Source of the DNA: Endosaccharibacter trunci
GTDB taxonomy: Bacteria; Pseudomonadota; Alphaproteobacteria; Acetobacterales; Acetobacteraceae
Length of the DNA stretch: 64,000 nucleotides
Direction: 5' to 3'
NCBI GenBank assembly: GCA_024515975.1
Contig: JAMSKV010000011.1
Location: 62,001-126,000 of the forward strand
The position numbers and the translations under genes were made by a program. Positions 46,301-53,293 of this stretch are shown in pieces (the first letter of the stretch is position 1; every line of letters starts with the position of its first letter). Under the pieces are notes generated by a model. The model had not been told where the DNA came from and ran no database searches. It saw only the letters and a list, made by a program, of their open reading frames with translations.

Positions 46301-48531
46301 ACGGTCTGGGTGCCATCGGTGATCGAGACGGTCTCGATCTCGTTGCCCGATGCGCCGACCTGCGTCACCGTTTCCAGCGCCCTCAACGCGCTCTGCAACG
46401 CGGCGGCATTGCCTGTGAGGGTCAGGGTCGATCCATCGCCCGACACCGTCGCGCCGCCCGTATTCCAGAACGAGGCGAGGGACGGATTGGACAGGGTCAC
46501 TGTCGCCGTGAGCACGGTCGCCGCATTGCCGGAGGTCAGGACGAGCGATTGCTCGGGCAGAACGACGCCCGCCGCGTTGGCGGTCGCGGGAACGCCGGAC
46601 AGCGCCATCAGATTATCGACCGTGATCGCCGTATGTCCGGTGATGGTGCCGGCGGCGTCGGTCACGGTGACGGTCAGGGAGCCGTTGCCGACCACGCCGG
46701 TGGCGGCGACGAAGGTCATCGCCTGAAGCGCCGCCGTCAGCTGCGCCATGGTGCCGGTCACGGTGAAGACGGTGCCGTTCTGCGACACGCTGCCGAGGCC
46801 GCTGGCGGCGACAAGCCGGCCCAGTGCGGCATTGCTCAGAGTCACAGTAAGGGTGCCGGTCGTGCTCTTGGTCTCGGCGAAGATCTGGGCAATCGCATAG
46901 GGGCTGGCCGCTGCGGCGCCGGTCTGCTGCCAGTTCGGTCCGACGCCCGTCATCAGATCGTCCGGCCTGGCGCTGGTGCCGCGAACCTCCAGACCGCTCT
47001 CCGAATTGGTCGGCGTCAGCGTCAAAGACGACAGCCAGTTGGCGACGTTGTTCAGCGAATTCGGATCGGTAGCGGAATAGAACGTGTCCGTCGTGCTGAC
47101 GCCGCCATCCTTCACCACGATCTGCGACGGCAATGCGCCGGCCGCCTGCAGCATCGAGACCAGCGCCTGAGTATCGGCCAGAAGATGCGGGTCGCCAGGA
47201 TACTGCGGAGACAAGGTGATGGAGGAGCGCAGCCCGTTTGCCGTCGCCCATTTGATCTCGGCTTCCGTGCTCTCCCGGAACGCGTCGTCGCGGGCCAGCC
47301 AGAACCAGGGCGGCAGGTCGAAGGTGATGCCGCCGCTATAGAGCGCCGCCGCGCGGATATTGGCCGTGGCCGCCGCCGTGGCGAAATCGCCCTCCTCGTA
47401 CTCCGCCATCATCGGCGCGAGGTTCAGGTAGCCCTGAGCCCGGGCGTTATCGACGTAGCCCTTCCAGTTGGCGAGATCCTGGGCGCTCCAGATGGTCTCG
47501 TTATAAACGTTCACGTTGGCTTCGGTCGGGGTGTAGCCCTGGTCCGTCGTGAACAGTTGCGTCTGGGCATCGGACAGAACGCCGGTATTGCCGAGCGGGG
47601 CCTGGATCCCCGAACCAGCAGCGCTGGTCGGCCCGGCCGTCACCAGCGCGCTCGAGGACATGATCGAGACGCCCGAGGGCAGCGTGCCGGCGCCGGTGAT
47701 GGAATTGGCCGCGGCATTCGACGCCAAGGCCTGCTGCACGTAGTCCGGGGCGGTGGTGGCCGTGTTCGGCGAAACCGAGGCGATCGGCACGGTGATGCTC
47801 GCCCCCGCCGCCAGGACGTAGTAGCCGCTGCTGGAATCCGCGTCGGTCGACACGAAGCCCTTCACGGTCGGGTCGACGGCGACCTCATAGGTCTTTCCGT
47901 TGCTGCCGGTCACCGTCATCGTCGTGTAGATGATCGTGCTGTTGCCGCTGTTGTTCTGCAACGTCATCGTACCGCTGGACCATTGCGGCACGGCCGTATC
48001 CAGCGTCGAACTGGTGATTGCCGCACCCGCGATGCCGATCTGCGTCACCTGGTTTTCGCCCAGGTTGCCGCTGACGCCGACCGCCGTCGCTTGCGCCAGC
48101 ACGCTGATGGACGCGCCAGGCGGGAGGGTGAAGACGCCCAGACCGCCGGAACCCTGCGACCAGTACTGGGCGACATCGGGCTGCAACTGGATCTGGTATT
48201 GGACGCCGTTCGCCGAGGACACCACCGTGCCCACCGGAATGACGATGGAGGCGTTGCTCGTATTGGCGATGTTGACGCGCATCACCGAGTTGATCGGATC
48301 TTCGTTCAATTCGGTCAGGCCGGCGCCCGTACCGGCCCAGGTGCTGAGGACCTGTTTTTCGGTGCCGTTGATGTAGCTGGTGATGATGCCGCTCATGTGG
48401 CCGTAGAAGCTCACATCGCCGTCCGCCAGAAGCGGCGCCGAAATCGCGTTCGAGGACAGCTTGTCCAGATCGAAGGAGCTGCCGACAAAGATGGTGGAAG
48501 ACGAATTGCCCGAAGCCATCATGCACCGCAT
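40351..48531 (-). CDS. Giant type I-secreted adhesin-like repeat protein
   Basis: 2726 residues. No N-terminal signal peptide. Three long modules of about 855 residues: 1-869, 870-1724 and 1725-2349; the last two include a 625-residue block that looks identical at DNA level. Each module has beta-rich parts (NTTKGSLTIPVGTIASTASG; LTATVALSSTVLGVLSLSGA; IDSSLAAIRYTPASGASGNA) and a ~190-residue alpha/beta part resembling a TIM barrel (GGGIDLDVTPYSILAG; ATQNGLRSTMTLRAYG). Residues ~2380-2726 are degenerate RTX-like Gly/Asp repeats (AAGGNDTLIGGGATVLNGAD) ending in a typical ABC-exported tail (LILSDGATITLLGLSHVDAA). Start can be 48531 or the ATGs at 48522/48519; no good ribosome site. No type I exporter genes are in the window. 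Likely an outer-surface adhesin. Confidence 0.85.
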   Translation of the reverse strand: MRCMMASGNSSSTIFVGSSFDLDKLSSNAISAPLLADGDVSFYGHMSGIITSYINGTEKQVLSTWAGTGAGLTELNEDPINSVMRVNIANTSNASIVIPVGTVVSSANGVQYQIQLQPDVAQYWSQGSGGLGVFTLPPGASISVLAQATAVGVSGNLGENQVTQIGIAGAAITSSTLDTAVPQWSSGTMTLQNNSGNSTIIYTTMTVTGSNGKTYEVAVDPTVKGFVSTDADSSSGYYVLAAGASITVPIASVSPNTATTAPDYVQQALASNAAANSITGAGTLPSGVSIMSSSALVTAGPTSAAGSGIQAPLGNTGVLSDAQTQLFTTDQGYTPTEANVNVYNETIWSAQDLANWKGYVDNARAQGYLNLAPMMAEYEEGDFATAAATANIRAAALYSGGITFDLPPWFWLARDDAFRESTEAEIKWATANGLRSSITLSPQYPGDPHLLADTQALVSMLQAAGALPSQIVVKDGGVSTTDTFYSATDPNSLNNVANWLSSLTLTPTNSESGLEVRGTSARPDDLMTGVGPNWQQTGAAAASPYAIAQIFAETKSTTGTLTVTLSNAALGRLVAASGLGSVSQNGTVFTVTGTMAQLTAALQAMTFVAATGVVGNGSLTVTVTDAAGTITGHTAITVDNLMALSGVPATANAAGVVLPEQSLVLTSGNAATVLTATVTLSNPSLASFWNTGGATVSGDGSTLTLTGNAAALQSALRALETVTQVGASGNEIETVSITDGTQTVSASTTLSVSPATQLTVGGIPEEMIASSIGQTLPFAKVLLSSSANPSGVISVTATLPGGAAKLVASAGGSVSANGLSFSFTGTAAQAQVALRGLGVSVPVGTAAGTEALTLSVSGIGSHVTTLELGSTATVFVGAPDGTEVGYSASSVSQPLVSTGSIGLVDDYNGIVSTVVSGGGSALQTAWAGTAAGVFTLTATPLVAQQTITVSNTTKGSLTIPVGTIASTASGVQFQVVQSALGNANWVAGTSGDGSLGSFVVPAGGSLTLTVEALQAGYAGNVPANAITTLSGIGGAAITGSAPSLLAQEMAGGTVTLTNTGNSTVNIYEGTVLSNSTGTYQIGNTPTAAGYTPFLSDNSNGYYMLAPGQSTTVAVYGANAQSGTAANQLNQILAQTTSTANTLSSTALPSGVVVSGSSAISATGPVTAAQAASWGNAGAGTGVLTQNGYGRLVAGSGFGATEGSLFLPLSTNATAADLSEMQAYVNTLRGFGMMNVSIAVSGIQDFSSSAATANLRAAALYGGGIDLDVTPYSILAGGASALTAIENDIAWATQNGLRSTMTLRAYGDGSFMDETRSVMTQLQAAGTLPSQVLVLGSPTSTVIASNQLAPAVASYVATLGLTPSASESGLETVGSTVDAIMTGVQKSESVVGTAAIAPYAVAQVYAENAATVLTATVALSSTVLGVLSLSGAVAAASTVSADGSTVTLVGTQAQIDSSLAAIRYTPASGASGNAALNLSITDNAGTISGQTNLVVDAPLSVSGLANQSVNGWVVLQPNLTVSAAQGALVSATVSLSNPSLGSFWNVNANGVTVSADGGTATFKGTASAVQSFLDYLVFMPTRTASGNETETITISDGLATTSVTSTLSISVATNFVVSGLVAKQTISPLVANAPFQDIAVTKSTSPGQDIFIIVTLSPGAAKLVPAGVGVLSSDGLTYTYDGTPAQLQAALRGLTVSVPASATAATETLTLNINGRVTAETLTIAPTATVFVGAPDGTEVGYSASSVSQPLVSTGSIGLVDDYNGIVSTVVSGGGSALQTAWAGTAAGVFTLTATPLVAQQTITVSNTTKGSLTIPVGTIASTASGVQFQVVQSALGNANWVAGTSGDGSLGSFVVPAGGSLTLTVEALQAGYAGNVPANAITTLSGIGGAAITGSAPSLLAQEMAGGTVTLTNTGNSTVNIYEGTVLSNSTGTYQIGNTPTAAGYTPFLSDNSNGYYMLAPGQSTTVAVYGANAQSGTAANQLNQILAQTTSTANTLSSTALPSGVVVSGSSAISATGPVTAAQAASWGNAGAGTGVLTQNGYGRLVAGSGFGATEGSLFLPLSTNATAADLSEMQAYVNTLRGFGMMNVSIAVSGIQDFSSSAATANLRAAALYGGGIDLDVTPYSILAGGASALTAIENDIAWATQNGLRSTMTLRAYGDGSFMDETRSVMTQLQAAGTLPSQVLVLGSPTSTVIASNQLAPAVASYVATLGLTPSASESGLETVGSTVDAIMTGVQKSESVVGTAAIAPYAVAQVYAENAATVLTATVALSSTVLGVLSLSGAVAAASTVSADGSTVTLVGTQAQIDSSLAAIRYTPASGASGNAALNLSITDNAGTISGQTNLVVGNPAVAVKVADPVGANAAQIAAGTTATSTITISTGTTADALRATSGGTVTGNSFTVSGTTAADAHALAGLMLTPANGKVANLHISLSGASLTFTDTNPGNDLITSAGGETINLSSGIDTVSAGLGDTISAGSGSVFASGSNRFTFLGGNSAADTVSGGAGGGMFTAGTGGRSVLTAGTGATTLNAAGGNDTLIGGGATVLNGADNKSTNIFSAAGDTVNGAIGSIIHGPHGGTGAATIKLGAGGETIIGDTGAMSVTGGTGASHIQLASGAATITGGSGTQTVDVVGATHTTLTDGTGSELLSFTKGLSAGAVLTVSGFNTTKDHLQLSGYGTTSSGNGAAYTQNAVAGGTRLILSDGATITLLGLSHVDAAAVVLR
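41484..43358 (-). repeat. 1,875-bp direct repeat, copy 2 (adhesin codons ~1725-2349)
   Basis: Same sequence as 44049-45923, offset exactly 2565 bp (a whole number of codons). I found no difference in the stretches compared; both edges end at single mismatches (41483/44048 and 43359/45924). Confidence 0.9.
44049..45923 (-). repeat. 1,875-bp direct repeat, copy 1 (adhesin codons ~870-1494)
   Basis: Partner of 41484-43358. The 690-bp unique spacer (43359-44048) encodes a cadherin-like linker of about 230 residues. Apparent lack of silent changes shows very recent duplication or gene conversion. Confidence 0.9.
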
Positions 48532-48612
48532 TTACGTTTTGTTAACGATGTAGGTTTTCGTTAAAATCCCTCACCCGTGTCAATCTTTATAAGCCGTTAA
48601 CGTTAACTCAGC
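48532..48612. promoter_or_regulatory. AT-rich divergent promoter region with GTTAAC palindromes
   Basis: The 81 nt between the adhesin and the nuclease-domain gene is AT-rich in a GC-rich window and contains the perfect palindrome GTTAACGTTAAC (48596-48607), plus GTTAACG at 48541-48547 and CGTTAAAA near 48559. These spaced half-sites look like regulator binding sites controlling one or both genes. Confidence 0.5.
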
Positions 48613-49623
48613 GTGAAATTTGACCTGACAATCAGGAGGCGTCAGGGAGATTCTTCCGGCCGCCCCTGGGCGGCGCCTTCCATCCCGGCCAGCATCACGC
48701 GCTTGAAGACGTCTCTCGCCGCCGCAGGCCTGTTGCTGCTACTCGCCGCTCCGGCGCAGGGGAGGGACGCCCATCCGTCCCCGCCGGCTGCCAGCGCCTC
48801 GGTGCATCACCGGTCCCCGGCTCATCGCTCGCCGGCGCTGCCGCATCGCGCCGCGTCACACCGGACCAATGGTTCGCCTCCCCCCGTGCCGGGCTGGAGT
48901 CTTCCAGCCGCACTGGCGCTCCTGCTGGGAAGTGCTTCGGCGCCGCTTCTGCGCCGCCGGGTCCGGATCCGGCGGCGACGACGCGCCCTCCTGCTGGTTC
49001 GGGCCGAGATCGACCGGGCCGCGGTGAAGCTACGCATCCGCCGGCTCCAGGTGCTGGGCGTCGAACGGAGGGGCGGCAAGCAGGACGCCGAGCGCTGGAA
49101 GAAGGAAAAAATCCGCTTCTGCGACACGACGCTCCGCCCCGTCCTCGCCAGGCGCGGCCTGGGGGCGTGGTGGCCGGCCGTCGAGGCGAGTGCGCTGCGT
49201 CATATCGAGCATGTGGCCTGGCGCGGCCGAAACGGCGCTGCGGGGTTCGATCCCGGCATGCACCCACTGGATTATGAACGCTTCTGCGCCCGTCTCCTGG
49301 AACAGGCCGGCTGGAAAACCCGACTCACGCCGGCCAGCGGCGATCAGGGCGCCGATATCCTGGCCACCCGCGCCGGCTGCCGGCTCGTCGTGCAATGCAA
49401 GCTCTATCGGAGCGCCGTCGGCAACGACGCCGTGCAGCAGGTCGCGGCGGCGCGGGCGCATCAGGGCGCTCAGGCGGCGATCGTGGTGTCCAACGCACGC
49501 TTCACCGCCGCGGCGCAGGCGCTGGCCCGCACCAATCGCGTGACGCTGCTACACCATGAAGAGCTGCGGGATTACCGGCCGGAACGGGCCGCGAGCGACA
49601 CGATTCCTTCCGCCACGCGATAG
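48613..49623 (+). CDS. Membrane-anchored Mrr-type restriction-endonuclease-domain protein
   Basis: About 336 residues. N-terminal leader (SLAAAGLLLLLAAPAQGRDA), a Pro/His/Ser-rich spacer, a second hydrophobic helix (WSLPAALALLLGSASAPLL) followed by an Arg cluster (RRRVRIRRRRR), a helical linker, then an Mrr_cat-like PD-(D/E)xK domain at about 215-325: HPLDYERFCARLLEQAGWKT, GDQGADILATRAG and VVQCKLYRS (the Q-C-K with preceding Asp). Start is GTG 48613 without a clear Shine-Dalgarno; an in-frame TTG at 48703 just before the leader is an alternative. Its last 52 nt overlap convergent pepT. A nuclease domain held at the membrane might act on incoming DNA (inference). Confidence 0.78.
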   Translation: MKFDLTIRRRQGDSSGRPWAAPSIPASITRLKTSLAAAGLLLLLAAPAQGRDAHPSPPAASASVHHRSPAHRSPALPHRAASHRTNGSPPPVPGWSLPAALALLLGSASAPLLRRRVRIRRRRRALLLVRAEIDRAAVKLRIRRLQVLGVERRGGKQDAERWKKEKIRFCDTTLRPVLARRGLGAWWPAVEASALRHIEHVAWRGRNGAAGFDPGMHPLDYERFCARLLEQAGWKTRLTPASGDQGADILATRAGCRLVVQCKLYRSAVGNDAVQQVAAARAHQGAQAAIVVSNARFTAAAQALARTNRVTLLHHEELRDYRPERAASDTIPSATR

Positions 49624-50816
49624 GACGCCACGAAGGACGGAACCGGCAGGAACTCGAACGGCGAATGGAAATTGAGTGCGCCGGTGAACATATTGGGCGT
49701 CGGCACGCCGCGCGCCGATAACGCCGAGCCGTCGGTGCCGCCGCGCATGGCGATGATCTCGGGCGCGATGCCGGCCTGCTCATAGGCTGCCCGCATCAGC
49801 GCCGCGGCACGCGGCTCGGCGGCCAGCGCACCGGCCGGATTGGCGTACAGATCGACAAGACGCAGCGACAGGACCGCGCGCGGATGGGCCGCCGCCACCG
49901 CCGCGACGACCTCCTCCAGCACGCGCTTGCGCCGGGCGAACCCGTCCGCATCGAAATCGCGGATCGACACCGTCAGCGTCGCCTCGGCGGCATCGGCCAC
50001 CACCCCGTTCACCCACCAATAGCCGTCGCGCCCCTCCGTATGCTCAGGGGTCTGCCTCGGATCGAGCCGGCCGATCAGATCCGTCGCCACCAGCACCGGA
50101 TTGACCATCACCCCCTTGGCCGACATCGGGTGGGCGGTGACGCCCTGGATGCGGATCGTGGCCTGGGCGGCATTGAAGGTCTCGCACACGAACTCGCCCA
50201 CGGCGCAGCAATCGATCGTGTAGGCGAAATCCACCGGAAAGCGCGCCAGATCCATCGCCTTGGCGCCGCGCAGGCCGATCTCCTCGTCCGGCACGAACGC
50301 CACCACCACGTCGCCATGGGCGGCCTTCTCGCGTGCCAGCGTCTGCAGCAGCTCCATCACCACCGTGATCGCCGCCTTGTCGTCCGCGCCCAGCACGCTG
50401 GTGCCATCGGTGACGATCAGCTCCTGGCCGCGATAGGGCAGAAGTTCCGGGTGCTCGGCCACGCGCATCGTGCAGTCCGGCGACAGAACCAGGTCGCTGC
50501 CGTCAAAGCGGATGCGCTGCGGACGGATATCCGGCGACAGCCCTACATCCACCGTGTCCAGATGCGCGCAGAAGCCGATCCTGGGGGCTGCTTCAGCCGT
50601 CCCGGGCAGCCGGGCGGTGAGAACGCAGTTCGCGTCGAGATGGATATCGCTCAGGCCGAGCGCTTCCAGCTCCGCCTGGAGCAGACGCGCCAGATCCCAC
50701 TGCCCCGGCGTCGAGGGCAAGGTCGTGGCGCGGGCGTCGCTCTGGGTGGCGATGGAGAGATAGCGAAAGAAGCGGCCGACCAGCCGCTCCGGCAAGTCGG
50801 GAAGAGCATCGGTCAT
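49572..50816 (-). CDS. pepT: Peptidase T (tripeptide aminopeptidase)
   Basis: 414 residues, M20 zinc peptidase releasing N-terminal residues from tripeptides. Metal-site motifs: GFCAHLDTVDVG (His), VLGADDKAAITVVMELLQ (Asp), VAFVPDEEIGLRGAKAMDLA (catalytic Glu pair) and NFHSPFEFLPVPSF (His). Length is normal. The 3' end overlaps the convergent nuclease-domain gene by 52 nt; the stop lies within that gene's coding sequence. Confidence 0.95.
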   Translation of the reverse strand: MTDALPDLPERLVGRFFRYLSIATQSDARATTLPSTPGQWDLARLLQAELEALGLSDIHLDANCVLTARLPGTAEAAPRIGFCAHLDTVDVGLSPDIRPQRIRFDGSDLVLSPDCTMRVAEHPELLPYRGQELIVTDGTSVLGADDKAAITVVMELLQTLAREKAAHGDVVVAFVPDEEIGLRGAKAMDLARFPVDFAYTIDCCAVGEFVCETFNAAQATIRIQGVTAHPMSAKGVMVNPVLVATDLIGRLDPRQTPEHTEGRDGYWWVNGVVADAAEATLTVSIRDFDADGFARRKRVLEEVVAAVAAAHPRAVLSLRLVDLYANPAGALAAEPRAAALMRAAYEQAGIAPEIIAMRGGTDGSALSARGVPTPNMFTGALNFHSPFEFLPVPSFVASYRVAEGIVSLAARSGR

Positions 50817-50914
50817 GCAACGAGATCCGGTCGCGTGGGTCGCCCCGTTCTAACCCGTTCGCGACTTGCATGCGACCGGCCGCTCCCTGGGGAGCGACCG
50901 GCGACACACCCGGA

Positions 50915-53128
50915 TCAGCCGTGCGGGTGATTATCGGGTCGACCTTCCTGCGGTGGAGCGCGCTGCGGCTCGGGATGCGGCGCGGGCCGGGCCTCCGGAT
51001 GGAATTGCGGCCGAGGTTCCGGGCGTGGCTCAGGACGTGGCTCCGGGCGTGGCTCCGGGCGCGGTTCGGGACGCGGCTGCGGACGTGCCTCAAGGCGAGG
51101 CTCTGGATGAGACTCTGGGCGCGCCTGGGGGCGCGGCATGTCCCGCTGCGGCGCAGGGCCCGGATGGAACGCCGGATGCGGGGCCTCCATGCGGGGCATT
51201 TCCGGACGCTGCATCTGGGCGTGCGGCGGCTCCGGACGGGCATCCGGGTGCGGCATGGCCCGCATATCCGCTCGCGGCGCGGCGCCGTCCGGAGCCGGCC
51301 TCGGCGCCGGACCCCTATGCGGTCCGCCGGGAGACGCGCCGGCACCGGGGCGGTGCGCATCGTCCCGTAGATGCTCCTGCATCCCGGGCGGCACGTCGCC
51401 CTGGGCGCGCAGGGCCGGCAGACCCGGACGCGCCGGCTGCGCGACCAGCGCCGGTGCGCCGGGATGGCCGCCCTCCCCCGGACGCCCCGTACGGCCGTCG
51501 GCCACCGGAATTCCAGGCGACTGGCCAGGCGGCTGCCCATGCGCGCCCATCCCCGGCATCTCTGCGTGGATGCCAGCCGGCGTCGCCCCGGCATTGCGGA
51601 ACGGCGTCCGGCTCTGCGGCAAGGCGTGCGGATGAAACAAAGCCGGATCGATCTGCGGACCGGGCGCCGCGGGACGCGAAATCGGACCGAGCCCCAGCGC
51701 GTGTGCGGCGACGGGCGTCAAACCGCGCGTATCGGCCGCGGGGCGCACCGGCATCGCCGTCTGCACGAGATGCAGATCGCGGCCGTTGGCGCCGGCCGCC
51801 CCGAACGCGCCCGGACCGGTGCGGGCGACGCTCCGGACCGGTTGCGAATTCGCCATCGCCGATGCCGGCACCACGGTCAGGGCATTGCGGTTGGTGTAGT
51901 TGTTGATGATGGTCGTGTTGTTGATGACCGTCCTGTCGACATGGATGTTGTCGATCCGCCCGTAGTTCACGCGCTGCAGATAGGTCGGGCCGACACGGAA
52001 TGGCGGGCGATACGGCTCCCGCGGTCCCAGCGGGATCCAGCCGACCGATCCTCCGCCAGGGCCGTGGTCGAGAGCGGCAACAGCGGCCCCGGCCAGAGCG
52101 CCAGCCACCGCGCCGGCGGCGACGAAATCCACCAGAGCCGGCGCGTAGGCCGGCTGCTCGTAGCTGATCGGCGGCGCGCCCGGCTCGCACGGCACCCAGC
52201 CCCAGCGGCCGCCGAACTGCGCCCAACGCCCGTAATGGAACGGCGCGAAACCCCAGGGCTCCGCATCCACCCAGGTCCAGCCCCAGGGCTGCACGTAGGA
52301 CCAGCTTCCGTCCCGGTACGGCGCCCAGTTCGCCGGCACCTGCGGATACCAGACCTGGCCGTATTGCGGCTGCGCCTGCCAGCTGCCGTAGCTGGCCAGC
52401 GTGCCGGCGCCGGTCATGTAGCGGATCTGCGGCGGCCCGGCCGGGACAGGGGCCGGGCGGGCCAGGCGCGCGTCCAGGAAGGCGTCATGCAGCAGCGGGC
52501 CGATGCTGCCCTGGAGCGCGTCGCTGCCGGTCACGGTCGCAGTCTGGCCGGCGGAAACGGCGAGCGAGAAAGAGCCGCTCTGGATATGCGCCGTGCCGGC
52601 CACCACGGCCACAAGGGTCGGCGTGGTGCTGGTGCCGGCGACGATGTCGTATTCGCCGCCGGGCTGCAGGTCCACCACGCCGCGCGGCGTGGTGATCGCA
52701 TAGCTGTCGCCGGCGGGCGCATTGCGCAGATCCAGGAACAACTCGCCTTGCGGGGTGGTGGCCGAGAACTGGTGTTCGGCGATCGTCGCCAGATCAAGCT
52801 CGGTCTGTTCCGACAGGACGATGGTGTCGCCGGACAGGTCGATCCAGGCATCCGCGCCGGGCTGGGTCCAGACCGCGTCGCCGTCGGACAACGGCGTGTT
52901 GATCACGGCGTCGGTCCAGCTGGTGCCCCCGGCGCCATGCGCCGAGACCGACCCGTCGATTCTGGCCAGACGCCCGACCCGGGACGGCGCGATCTCGCCC
53001 TCGGACGGGGGCTGGGCTTGCGCCAGCGCCGAGGTCGCCGTGACTGGCGACATCAGGACGGAGGGGGCGATCAAGGCCGTCGCCGCCAGCAGACATCCCC
53101 ATCGCGTGCCACCCAAAGACAACCGCAT
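50915..53128 (-). CDS. FecR-domain / DUF6600 exported protein with Pro-Arg repeat tail
   Basis: 737 residues. Sec signal peptide (LLAATALIAPSVLMSPVTAT ... ALAQ), FecR-like beta domain (about 45-190: SRVGRLARIDGSVSAHGAGG; LSEQTELDLATIAEH; ITTPRGVVDLQPGGEYDI), then the DUF6600 aromatic part (YGQVWYPQVPANWAPYRDGS; WVDAEPWGFAPFHYGRWAQF), a Gly/Ala helix, and a ~300-residue disordered Pro/Arg/His tail ending in 4-residue RPEP units. Periplasmic or surface; function unknown. Family members are often next to envelope genes. The start has GGAG upstream. Confidence 0.85.
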   Translation of the reverse strand: MRLSLGGTRWGCLLAATALIAPSVLMSPVTATSALAQAQPPSEGEIAPSRVGRLARIDGSVSAHGAGGTSWTDAVINTPLSDGDAVWTQPGADAWIDLSGDTIVLSEQTELDLATIAEHQFSATTPQGELFLDLRNAPAGDSYAITTPRGVVDLQPGGEYDIVAGTSTTPTLVAVVAGTAHIQSGSFSLAVSAGQTATVTGSDALQGSIGPLLHDAFLDARLARPAPVPAGPPQIRYMTGAGTLASYGSWQAQPQYGQVWYPQVPANWAPYRDGSWSYVQPWGWTWVDAEPWGFAPFHYGRWAQFGGRWGWVPCEPGAPPISYEQPAYAPALVDFVAAGAVAGALAGAAVAALDHGPGGGSVGWIPLGPREPYRPPFRVGPTYLQRVNYGRIDNIHVDRTVINNTTIINNYTNRNALTVVPASAMANSQPVRSVARTGPGAFGAAGANGRDLHLVQTAMPVRPAADTRGLTPVAAHALGLGPISRPAAPGPQIDPALFHPHALPQSRTPFRNAGATPAGIHAEMPGMGAHGQPPGQSPGIPVADGRTGRPGEGGHPGAPALVAQPARPGLPALRAQGDVPPGMQEHLRDDAHRPGAGASPGGPHRGPAPRPAPDGAAPRADMRAMPHPDARPEPPHAQMQRPEMPRMEAPHPAFHPGPAPQRDMPRPQARPESHPEPRLEARPQPRPEPRPEPRPEPRPEPRPEPRPQFHPEARPAPHPEPQRAPPQEGRPDNHPHG
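51009..51116 (-). repeat. 12-nt tandem repeat encoding R-P-E-P units
   Basis: Imperfect 12-bp units (e.g. GGCTCCGGGCGT / GGCTCCGGGCGC) in the 3' part of the DUF6600 gene, each adding one RPEP unit. Such tracts vary in length between strains by slippage without breaking the frame. Confidence 0.6.
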
Positions 53129-53293
53129 CGCTCCCGCCCCCCTGGTTTATGTCAAACCTTGAAACGCGAGAGAGGGCAGAAAGATGGCGTTCTCCGGCAC
53201 GTCCCGGCCGCATTCCGCCCCGAATTGTCAGTCTTTTCACAGTCGATGCGCGAACAGACCGACGCGGTTACGAAAGATCACCAAATTCGGGCG

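Noticed and set aside
45946-48564. 872-codon open frame on the plus strand opposite the adhesin
   Set aside because: Product is Arg/Gly/His-rich low complexity as expected from the complement of high-GC beta-repeat codons; no domain, no ribosome site.
53129-53170. TTGACA-like sequence just before the DUF6600 gene
   Set aside because: It is only ~25 nt from the start codon and has no -10 element at a workable distance.
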